A DNA stretch of 64,000 nucleotides, taken from contig CM028895.1 in assembly GCA_016801885.1 (NCBI GenBank), forward strand, positions 1,731,501 to 1,795,500, given 5' to 3'. This DNA comes from Toxotes chatareus (Eukaryota > Chordata > Actinopteri > Toxotidae). The position numbers and the translations under genes were made by a program. This document shows positions 40,670-52,354 of this stretch, piece by piece; the stretch's first letter is position 1, and each line of letters begins with the position of its first letter. The notes under the pieces were generated by a model. It was not told the origin of the DNA. It made no database searches and saw only the letters and a list, made by a program, of their open reading frames with translations.

Positions 40670-40965
40670 TCTCAATTAATCTGTCGATTATTTTCAATAA
40701 TTCTTTTAACATCTAAAAATCCCCTACATAAATTCCCAAATCCTGAGGTGACACCTTCAGAACAGTTTCAAACCCCACAATATTCAATTTAGTTTCACAG
40801 ACGATTAGAAAAACGAGCACTGGAAGTTTTTTTAAAAGCTGGAAGAATTTTGTCATTCTTCTTTAAAAAATGAATGAGAAAATTAATTTCATTTTCAAAA
40901 TAGTTGGTTAATTTTCTGTTGATTGACTAAATCGTTGGACTAATTGTTGTACTGTTTTTTTTTTT
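40670..40965 (+). repeat. Teleost dispersed repeat, near full length
   Basis: Starts 'ctgtcgattattttcaataa', continues through 'aggtgacaccttcagaac' and 'aaaagctggaagaa', and ends 'aatagttggttaattttctg' with 'ttgattgactaaatcgt'. Both ends carry the inverted 'cgattaat' type words seen in this common fish element. Its inner and left words match the fragment at 35590-35735. Confidence 0.6.
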
Positions 40966-41894
40966 CTGTCAGTTAAATATGATGAATGGCTTTAGATACT
41001 ACAATACCCATGATGCACCTTCAGCTGCTGTTGCTATGGAGAAGAAGCCAGACAGAGGAACAAATCAGAACTATTAGAAATTCATAAGACTTCGTCATCG
41101 CAGTTGGGATCAAAACATCACGTCACAGCTGTTGAATTCATCCGAAATTGACCCAGAATCTGAAACTTTACTGAGTCAAACTGCTGAAAGTTTAATCGAG
41201 TTTCTGCAGAGCGAAATGTTTTGCTTTTGCTCACCATTAGTGACTCTGTGACTGGATGTTTCTCAGGCAAAGCAAGTTTGTTTGTAGAGCACATTTCATA
41301 CACAAAGGCAATTTAAAGTACTTTACATAATGCAATTAAAAAATTCAAATACAGAATTAAATATTAAAATGCAAATTTAAATGTTTGAAAGTATTTTAAG
41401 AGAAATTAAAGGACTAAATAATAGATAATTAGAATTGGGGTAAGATGTAAGTGCACCGTGGAAAAAATGAGCACTCATGGTTCAGTAAAAGGCAGCGGAG
41501 AACGTAAAGTGTCTGACCTGGATTTACAGGAAGTCATGGAAAATCTTATTGTTTGGAAGTTTGTTGTGTCAAGCAACTAAATGATGCTTTTAGCAAAGTG
41601 CAGCTTGGGAGTTTTCGTTTTTACACACATCCATTAACATTGTCTGTGTGGAAATTGAGCAAAAATGACTTCAGACATAAGAATGTTGATGTCACTCGTT
41701 GGGGTTTTCGCAGCTTCAGCCGACAGGAACTGACTAAGATGCTGGCTGTTTGGGAGACAGAGCAGTAACAGTAGTTATGTATTGTGCTCATGTCTGACTA
41801 TTTGGTTTGTGCTGCCAAAAATAAAATTCTGCGAATTTGATTCCTGCAAAATGAATCCAGAAAAACTGATAAGCTGCTGTGTTTTTTTTTGCAG

Positions 41895-41999
41895 ATCATG
41901 ACTCTGGACGACGAACTCTGAAACTGCGTTTGCTATAAACACTCTTCAGCTACAAGACCAGCAACAGATTGAGGTGGTGCCACATTGAGCTCTGACCAG
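41895..41999 (+). other. myt1l: Non-coding 5' UTR exon of myt1l with a short upstream ORF
   Basis: A 105-base segment is flanked by a good acceptor (tttttttttgcag at 41882-41894) and a donor (gtacgt from 42000). It sits 269 bases before the exon with the start codon and has no long frame. It contains ATGACTCTGGACGACGAACT at 41898, which closes as an eight-codon uORF (TGA 41919-41921). The exon wording (cttcagctacaaga.cagcaacagattgagg) seems familiar from mammalian MYT1L leaders; that recollection is uncertain. Confidence 0.6.
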
Positions 42000-42268
42000 G
42001 TACGTCGTCACAACCAGCTGGTGTTATTGTCACATTTAACACTAGTTTTGTTTAGTTTAGTTTTGTTGTATAATTTGGAAGCAGAACAGTAAGAGAAATG
42101 TAAGAACCTAACATAGAATTAAGACAAAAACCGAGCTCGCTGATTGCTCGGATTGGTTGCTAAGTGGCAGCTGGTTGGTTGACATGGCTTTACAGGCAGT
42201 TAAGAACGAAAAAACACATTTTCTTATTCAGCTGTTACAGGTCAGTGTTGATGTGTTTCCCTCTCCAG

Positions 42269-45035
42269 ATGGAGGTGAATGCGGCTGAAAAACGCCATCG
42301 AACACGATCCAAAGGAGTCCGAGGTATGAGCCTGCTCTCTCTCCGTCTTTTCGTAGGCTCGTCCAAAACCTCTGAATCACTGCTCAACCATTTATTTATA
42401 CTCATGTTTACATGGAAAATCTCTGGTTTAATGCCTGTTCCTTCTGAAAATAGGCCATAAACATGACACATTAATGATAGCTAAAGTAGTTTGTCAGCCA
42501 GCTAACCTGCTGGATCCAAAGGCTTCTTTATTTATCTGATAAATGTTCCTGCTTTAAAATGATGGTAATGTTCCTTCTCATCTTAGCTTCTTAATTGTGT
42601 TGTTTTCTTAAGTCGCAAATTGTCTTTGGATAAACAGAATATTCTGTTCCATGTAAAGTCTTAATCATGATTCTTGTTCACTGTAAACTGCTGCAACTGT
42701 AAGTTAATATTAATAAGGATATTAATACATCAGGGTAAAGGAGCTGTAACAAAAATCACATGTTATATTTAATCTGATTTAAATCATTTATTTCGTTTTT
42801 ATCAAAACTTCATCACTGACTTGTTGTGATAACAAAACGGGCGTCCAGTCTGTTTGTCCCTCACACCTACGATGAATTCTGATTGGTTAGTTTTTGAATG
42901 TGAACACAAATAAATGTCATTCTGAAGCCCACGTACAGCACACGTGTTAATTATCGGCCGAGGACTGAAGTCATTGTAACGTTCCTCTGTTTGTTCTGCT
43001 TGTGTCTGTAGCTGCTGTGGAAGCTGTAACACAGGAGTTATTCAGGTAGGTGAACCTCTGCTGATCCACAAAATACACTGATGAATGTGCTGCACTTACT
43101 GTATGCATCAGGTGAAGAGAGACTCGAAAACACAGGAAGGACTCACCTCCCTGAGTACTGGTTTCTTTCTGGACTTTATTTCTCGCCGGCTGATTTTCAA
43201 ACCTCAGATTCAGGCGTGTCACTGTGGGAATTTGTGTCTCTTTCAGTCTTGGGGCCCCATATAAGACAGGTTTTACCTTTCTGCGCCCAGGGGCCCATTT
43301 TCTCATAGTCCATCCATGGGTGAACGGCCTGCGCCAGTGATTCGTGTCAGTCTGCATCGTTGTGGGTGAACTGCAGGCAAACACGACACAATCTTTAACG
43401 TGGTCTGTTGTGTCCTAGGACTCAGGAGAAGCTTTACCTTCAGGACAAACTCTTCATGAAAACAATGAACGGCCTCATTCATGATTGAGTTTAAGATTAA
43501 TAGGTGGATCGCTGCGGCATCTGCAGCCATGTGGAAGCTACGCACGATTTTTGAGGCAACGAGGAAGCTGAGCTTGAAGGCAAAGCGAATAGATGGATGT
43601 TGTGATTCTTAGAGAAAATCATGACGTTGTGACACAGAACAGTGGGTCAGCAGTGTGTCCTGTTAACATGTGACCCAGCTGTGTGAAACATGAACAGTTT
43701 TTTAAGTCAAATTCGACTGATCCTTTATTTCATTTTGAGGACTCATAATATTTTACGAAATGACTGGAGAAACACACCAGCAGCTGCTGACAGTAAACGC
43801 TGAATATCACAGCTACCTGTGTGTGTGTGTGTGTGTGTGTGTGAGGGGGAAGTTTCTGCTTCACTTAATCTCATTTAGTAAAACTGACAAATATTGGTGT
43901 GTGCAGCAGATTATGCTTGAACCCGGTTTGATCCAGGTCAGCGCTTTACTGTAAACAACATGTCCCGCCTGCACTGTGTGAGCTTTGAGCAGAGGAGCAG
44001 AAAACTCAGCATGATTCACCCTGAGTTTAAATCTGATGGGTGCTGCTGAGGGCCGTGCACCCGGGGCCACACGCGGACAGAGACGCTTTGAAGTCCGCAG
44101 TAATGACAGAAATGACTCAGCATAAAAACTGTGAAATACTGTAAGTACTTCATGAGCAATCATTGAATATTTTCATCAATTTTATTCCCTTTTTTTTCCC
44201 CATCGCAGTCCCTGACTAATCTGACAAAATAAACATTAATTTGTCATTGTGGTGTGAAGTGGCAGATTTGGGGGAAAAAAAGAAAACAGTGGCAGTGATA
44301 TTAAAAGTTTTCCATGACTTAATTTAAAATGCCAAATAAACACATCACATCTGTCGGCGCGGAGGGAACCAGAGCTGCAGCTTCTGCTGCATCGCAGCTC
44401 TGAATTTAAGCTTTAACTCGCCAACAAGTCCAGAACGGGGGATCATTCGCCCTGCCCTCTGAGGCAACCCACAGGAGTGTCTCATGAAACAGCGTCCCTA
44501 CTGTGGCAGGCGCACTGGACCTTCGTTGCCATGGTTGTCATGGTTACAATATAATCATGCAAAACATGGTCATGGTTTGGTTAGGTATAGGAAAAGCTTG
44601 TGATGACTCAGCGGTCTCCCATGTCAGAGTCCCTTGTTTGTTGACCAATCCGTCCTCCCTGTGTGAGTGTTGTTGCTCTTTATTCAGCGTCACCTGACTT
44701 CCTCCTTCACTCCTGTAGTAATTACTTTTTTTTTTTTTAGGGCAGGACAGTCTCTTAACTCCAGGTTGATGATAAGTGATTTTAATGAGGACAGCTAATG
44801 GCCAGTATGTAATTTACTGTAGAAATTTATGGTCCCCTGAGGATGACTCCTAGTGTTATTGGAGACCTCTGGACCTTTCTTCTTTGTTTAATGTGTTTTT
44901 TTTAAATCAAACATTAGTCAGGCAGGAGGATGGTGTGTTTGTCGGGGACTATTTTCAGCGGTGGATGAATCCACATTTGGTGCCCTAGTGAGTATTTGGG
45001 GCAGCAGAACAGTGTATGAGGGACTGAGTCAAAAT

Positions 45036-45090
<55 letters not shown>

Positions 45091-45709
45091 TGATGAAGGA
45101 ACATGGCAGGATGAAGATGTCTCTGTGCCAATACAGCTGTCATGATAAATCTGTTTTTTTCAGAAACTAGGATGTTTCCTTTATTAGATTAGCAGTTGTG
45201 TGTCACTGTGAGTTTGTTTAGCTTTGCCAAACATTGGCTCTTGTTGTCGAGTGGTTTGTTTCCAGTGGGCAGAGCCTTAGGACTGAGTTACACCCGTATT
45301 TCTAACAACAAACTGTCAGACGAAAATCAATGAATTTTAATGGACGTAGTCTCGAACCACCAAGCTTCTAGCACCAACGGTTGTTCTGAAGTGTCTGGAT
45401 TTTTACCTTTTTTGAGCCACATCAGATCAGTTCTTAAATATTCAAAAAAATCATTGAAATAATTTGAATTATGTTGGATTGGTTCTGTCTGTTTTTGAGA
45501 TGGGAATAATCAGGGGAATAATGCTGCAGTCAAGAAACATCCTGGAAGAAATATTCAGATGGAAGATGAAAATATTTTTGTGGTTTTAAGAAATGGACAA
45601 TTTCAAAGGTTCAGCACAGCAGCGTGTTAAGGTTAAGGTTGCACTGATGCATTGTGGGAATTTTACCATGATTGGAAAGTGTGTTTGACATTGTACTGGG
45701 GGAGTGAAG

Positions 45710-45747
<38 letters not shown>

Positions 45748-48700
45748 CTGGGATCAATAAGGCAACACAAGCTGTCTGTGCCCACACTGATTGATGAGCC
45801 TCCTCACCTTGAACAAACTGCCTCCTCATCCTCCTCTTTTGCTCAACTCGTCCTCCTTCTCTGTTTTTTTCTTCTTTACCCTCTTTCTGCTATATTTTGT
45901 TCCTCCCTTCTCTTCCTCTTTCTCCTCAATTCCTCACCCAGCTTCTACATCTGCTCCTTCTCTTTTTCCTCCTCCTCTTCATCAGTTTGCTCCTTGTCTT
46001 CCTCTTCCTAATTCTCCTTCTCTCCCTCTTCCTCTCCTACTTTTCCCCTTTTTCCACCCATTCCTCATTTAGTCCTGGCCGTTTTCCTTTCATTCCTCAT
46101 CCTCTTTCTCCTTTACCTTCGTGTCTTCCTCCTCCTTCTAATTTTCTTCATCTCCTTCCTCCCCTTCACTCTCCTCCTCCTCCTCCTCTGCCTCTCTGCA
46201 CTCGTGATGTTAAATCTTCAGCTCCATCTTCGTGCAGCTCCTATTTTAGCCTGCTGTAAGACAGTGTATGTATGAATCAGGTGATGATGGGTGGAGGGTG
46301 GGTGGAGCTCTGCAGTATGGGGTCAGAGGTCGTGGGTGTGGAGTCCCTGAAGCCGAGCGGCGGTCTGCGTGTCTTCCGGGTGGAGGAACCTGAAAGCTGT
46401 AGCAGCGTGACTCAGAGCTCTGGAGAGAGCTGAAACCGACTTCAGCCACGATGCAAAAAAAAACAAAACACTGAGACAGAAACACTTTAACTGCTGCCGA
46501 CACTGAAAGCAGCTGAATGAAATGTGTTTAAAACACACACACTAATAAAAAGTTTACTGCCGACTCTTAACTCCCTGACCAGACTAGTTTCAGTCTGGGG
46601 GATTTGGTCCTGTGTAGCAGGTGTGGGGGGCCTTTTACGTGCCTGTGCCCGGGGGCCCACTTTCTCATGACACGTCCAGGTTAACTGCATATAACATTAG
46701 GAATTATTATTATTATTATTATTAAAATATGTGATATAATAATAAATACTTGTAATCCACATCATTTCCCATCATACTTTCGTACTTTGTTCAGTATAAT
46801 GACGTGTGAGATATTAAATTGTATTAAAAAGGCCTGAAAAAATCACTTTACCAGTAAACCACTAACTACACGACTTCCAGCAGCTTCAGAACAAGCAGGC
46901 GATGGATTAAAGTCATTTTCAGGTTCAGATGGATAAAAGTCACCTGTATCACTCACTCAGCACTACTGCACAGTGTGTGTGCTGCCGCGTGTGTTCTTAC
47001 TGTGTGTGTGTTTCCTCCTCAGCTGTCCCACCCCCGGATGTGATGGCAGCGGTCACGTGAGCGGGAAGTACGCCCGACATCGCAGGTACGAAGTGCTCAA
47101 CATGTTTTCCAACAATATGTGTCAGTGGACAATTTTTTTTTTTTTTTTTGTTTCGGTTGGTGGATGTGACGGTTTATCAGCTGTCCCTGCAGGCAGGGCT
47201 ATAGCTACTACTGGTTTTGGTTTTTTATCTCTAAATTTGAATCTTTTTAGGTGCAAAAATCATAAATATACAACATAAAATGAGGGGATACATTTGATTT
47301 TGTCTGAAAGTTCTAGGGAGATAAAAAATGAAAATATTTAGATGAATAAAGTGAAAAATAAAAATGTGGTAAAATTTAAAAATAATCTGAACACTTCTCT
47401 GGTTGGATTGTAAAATGTATTGTGGGGTTGCAGTAGGCTACAGTCCCGCCTGTAGGTCTCAAACGTCTCACTCAGCAGCTCAGAAAACGAACTGTAGCGA
47501 CAATAAATGAGCTCACGTCACGGTTTCAAACCTCCTCAATCGGCAACTCGCAGCCTCCAGTCAGTGAATCCACGGCTCTGTCACAGGGCCGCAGATAGAA
47601 AACCAATCAGGCCGAGCGTGGAGCTGTGAAGTCCGCAGGTCACACCCACTGATGGTCGTCCATCCTGCAGTGCTTCAGCCCTTCAGGCTGCAGGAAGGAC
47701 GGTCTCTGCCTCAGATCTCTGTCGCCTGTGGAAACGCGGAAAAAGTGAATTACCAACAAATGTGGGGGGCCGCTCCCTACGAGTCACTTCAGCTCGTGTC
47801 GGACTAAAGTCTTGATTTCTCTGGAGTAAACTGCAGACAAAGTGGCATTATTGTATTTCAGCTGCAAAAATATGCATCTTCAAGCGTGAATTCATCATTA
47901 ATATCTTATTCTGACAGTTCAGAACTTATGAAGAGGATGTAACGTTTGCATTTGCTTTTAATGCAAATGTCTTGGTCTGGTTTTTTCCTGAGACGAGTAA
48001 AACAATGTAGAGCCACAAATAACATTCTTCTGCACAAATCCTGGATGAACATCATCGTCATACATTTTTCCAACGCAGGTGAAATATGTATCAAAACAGG
48101 TGCACTGCAGCTGCGTTGAAGCAGAAGTGGACCACAGAGGTTTGCACTCAGAGAAAATAACATCTGAGGGCTGAATATGAGGCTGTTGAGGAGGAAACTG
48201 AAGTTTTTTTTCGTTATTTAGGTAAAAAAAAAAAAAAAACTGATTTAAACATCCATTATGAAATCAAAGCACTGGCTGAGATGTTGTGAGGTTATTTTGG
48301 AGTATCTCTACGGTATTGTTTTCAGTGTAGAGGTTGGTGTGTGTGTGCGTGTGTGTGTGGGAGGCTGGCATATAGAGGTTGCGTTGCTCAGGACAGCAGT
48401 GGTTTGACGCCCGAGGTAACAGAGAGATAATGAGAAGGGCAGGATGGCGAATCGTTGGCAGAGCAGACTGATGTTACTGCGAAGGGCACAGAGCTGCCCA
48501 GGAAAATTCAGCGTCAGGCATAACGAGAGTCAAACTCCAGAGTAAGAGCTCTGATATTCACCAGAAAACCACACTTTCATGAAAATACTCTAATGGATGT
48601 TTTTTTGAGGTTAAGTCTTTATGTTTGAGGGAGAGCGAGGAATAAGATTTGATTATGATTTGACTGAAAAACCCTCTTAACCTCATTTTCATATGTAATT

Positions 48701-51700
48701 ACCTCTTTGTTCTGTTATCATCATTATTCTAAAGAGAGCTCAGTAAGGTTAGCTTGAGTGTGCGCTGGTGTTCGTTGTGAAAAGTCTGCTGTGTGTAGTT
48801 TCAAAGCAAATCAAGTCTCCCGTGCCCCCCAAAAAACCTACAAAACTCAAACGCCTAAAAGCTGCAAGTCCCAAATGCAAAACAATCCCGAAAGAGAAAA
48901 GAATTCAAAATCACAAACAAAAAACTCAGTGATACAAAAAGTAAAATTCCGTAACCTGAAACACAAAAACCAAAACCCCAAAGCACGAATTTAAAAGCTT
49001 AAAGGCCAATAACACGAACATATACCTTTGTAAACGGCTTTTTCTTTTAAGAAAACAATTTCACTGCAAGGTCCATTTAGCAGCTTTTCCCAGTTGTTGT
49101 CCAGTTGTCATTGAATTGCACATTTTCAAATCTCCTTTTTTTTTCTCAGCACTTTAAGGACTTCTCATTCATACTGAGTTTCAAAGTTCTTTCTTGACAT
49201 CGGAGAAAGAAGTAAAGAAAATAATGTCGCCGCAGGACTGTTTTAACTTTTATCATCTCGGATAAACAGTCGCGCTGCCAAATTACAAGTGAGAAAAGTG
49301 ACAGAAGGACAGACTGAGGGAAAGAGAGAAGTAGGCCGTCTGATGGTTCCTCTCTGGGGAACCAACGGATGAATTACTTAATCAGTTAATCATCAGCTGA
49401 TCACAGGAGTGTACAGTACACAAACGTCTGCCGTTTACAAAGACACAGCAGAGAGTGAGAACACAGCATTCTCTGATTTGCTTCCTGTCTGATTTCTCCT
49501 TGTTATTTATTTGCAGAATTTCCACTAAATGCAAATAAGACTTTATAGGTTGGGAAGTTTCCTCAGACTCTACGTGAGTCAGCCATATCTGAAAACCTTT
49601 AGTGAGAATTAAATATGACTTTTCATAAGCATCTTCCCTTGAGTCAGATGAAAAGGTGGATATCAGATTTGTCCTTGTTGCTTGCCGTAGTTCAGCTGAG
49701 CTTACATACATACTTGGAAGTAATGTGGAAACTGCTGCTCTGGCTTTGCTCTTCTTATTTAATTAGCTTCAAATGAGGCTTAATGGTCACACAGTTTCTC
49801 TCACACGTTCTGTCCCTCAGTACTACAAACTCCAGCACGGCTCCAGTGTGTGGGCGGACGATCGAAGCGAGCCACATAAGCAGAGAAATATACTAATGCA
49901 AACAACAGGCTAACAATAAAGAGTAAAGCACATAAGATGTTTCCAGCTGTTGTCGGCACATTTCCGTCTTCACATCCTCAGACTTTTGCGTTGGTTCTTG
50001 CAGCCGACAAAAGGAACAGTTTGCGTACTTTGCTTGTACCTTCGACATTTTTCTGAACCAGAATCGGAGATAGCGAGGAAGCATCGATGGCAGAAAGCGA
50101 GTTGATGCACCAGGTATTCTGGAGATGGGGATTCTCACCTAGCTGGAGGTGGTGCAGCACAAAACCAGCCTCACAGACCAGAACCTGGGCAGAAAAACCT
50201 TTTGAGACACACACACACTTCCTGAGAGGTGGCAAAAGGCTGTCGGGCTTATTTAGGTTGCGTTATCAGTTTAATGTACAAATTTATCTGCAGTTATGAT
50301 TAATAAATGAATAAAATGGGCATGCTGGTGTATTGATCGGGCTCTAATGAAGGTGCCACAGGTGTATCGGCTGCGCAGAGCAGCAGGCATGTCTTGGTCG
50401 GTTCACAGAAGATTCTCTGACCAGAAAAATTTTCATTTGTTCAAAATGCACTGCATGAAAGCAAAAAGAGGAACTACCCCCAGCTGTAAAGCATTATGAT
50501 GGACTGTGAATGATTGTTTTGAGACAAATCCTCTCACGTCTTACGTCTTTGGAGAAAATATTTTCTTTCTTTTTGTGAAGTTTAAGTGACAAGAGCGACC
50601 CAGAACTGTAGTTTGACTGACGTCCAGCGGTGACGTTCAGGGTAAAACAGTAAAGTAAATCGATTTGTTGTGTACTAATTGCGGTGTACTATACAGTGAA
50701 CTATAAAGATCAGTATGAAATACATAGTGTGTACAGTCAGAGTGTAAGATGGAGTGTGTTCTCAGCGTGTGAGTCCCCTGTGCATAGGCGTGCAGTCTGA
50801 ATCCGATGTGGGAAATCTGGATTCTGCTGTTTGTTTTTCGTGGGATTTGTTCACAATATGAAAACTACTGAATGCCGCGGGGGGGCTGTAAGCACCCCCA
50901 CCCTCCCACCCCCGTTTCTTTCTTCCTCCCCTACCTTTCTTTGTCTCTCTCTTTCACTTTACCTCTCCCTCTCTCTTTCTCTGGAGGATGTCACCATGGC
51001 GACAGCAACGAGCGGATGCTGCAGTATGAGGACCAGGAGGGATGCAGCCTGTCTCCCATGGCAACCGCTCGTATAGGATGTGAACATTGTGTCGCCCACG
51101 TTACCCCCTGTCCCCCACCCCCTCCTTCCCTGCATCACTGCCACCACCCAGTGTCTTATATATACATCCTGCCAAACCTGCCCCCCCGTATCTGTTAGCG
51201 CCAAAGCGTTGCCACAGCGATGAGTGTTGGCATGTGGTGTTGCCGGGGGCAATGACCCCACCTAACCACACATACCTAGATGTAATTATTGCACTGCTGC
51301 TGATGTTACTGTCGCCTTATTAAATCTTTGTTATAATATTAAAATTTCAAACTTTTGAAATTCTGATGTAAATAAATGATTTGACGAATCAAACCATCAG
51401 TGACATAACACGGTCTGATTGGCTGACAGGTGGTGGCTTCTGGTCTAAATATGTAAAATAAGGTTTATTAAACCATCGACTACAGTACTGATGCTTCAGT
51501 GTCCGGTGACAGTAACCTACCAACACTTTAAAAACACGGAGGGTGATTTCAACTCTGCCTCTCTTTGTTACTTTTGTAATCTGAGATCGTTAAGGACAGA
51601 GACAATATAAGACTCTAGTTGTCCTGTTGTACAGACAGAAATGGAGACAAGAATCTGCTCGTGATTGTTATGGACGCCCAGGTGTTCACATAGAGGCAAA

Positions 51701-51987
51701 AAGGTGTCCACGTAGATTGTCCATGTGTCCATAAACAAAAACCAGAAATCTAGTCCTCGTGAATAATATGATTCCCACTTTTTCAAACATAGTTTCCAGA
51801 AAAAAAAGTCCTTTATTTGTGTTGATACGTGAGCTGTGTTCAGTCTGATCTACACCAGAATCAGCTGAGGTCCAGATCTTCAAACAGATAAATTATTGAT
51901 CGATTCAACATGTAATCAGTCATAATGCATCAAATCAGACTGCAGAAGATCAGTTTGGTGAGAAGAGAAAGTGTGATGTGTGAACTC

Positions 51988-52042
<55 letters not shown>

Positions 52043-52155
52043 ATAATTACCATGCATAGTCTCTCGCCCTTGTCTGCAGCATTCCCTTGTTTCTGATCTG
52101 CTTTAATTACCACTGGAATTTTAATTGGCGGGAGACAGCAAGGTGGTCGAGGTCA

Positions 52156-52233
<78 letters not shown>

Positions 52234-52322
52234 CACACACACTCACTCACACTCACACACACAGGCAAGCTGGCAGCCTGAGATCTTATAAGGTAAAAGT
52301 TGCAGGGATCATTTGAGGTGAT

Positions 52323-52354
<32 letters not shown>

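Noticed and set aside
46246..46538. Minus-strand frames of 71-85 codons
   Set aside because: No family resemblance, no splice context; within myt1l intron 2.
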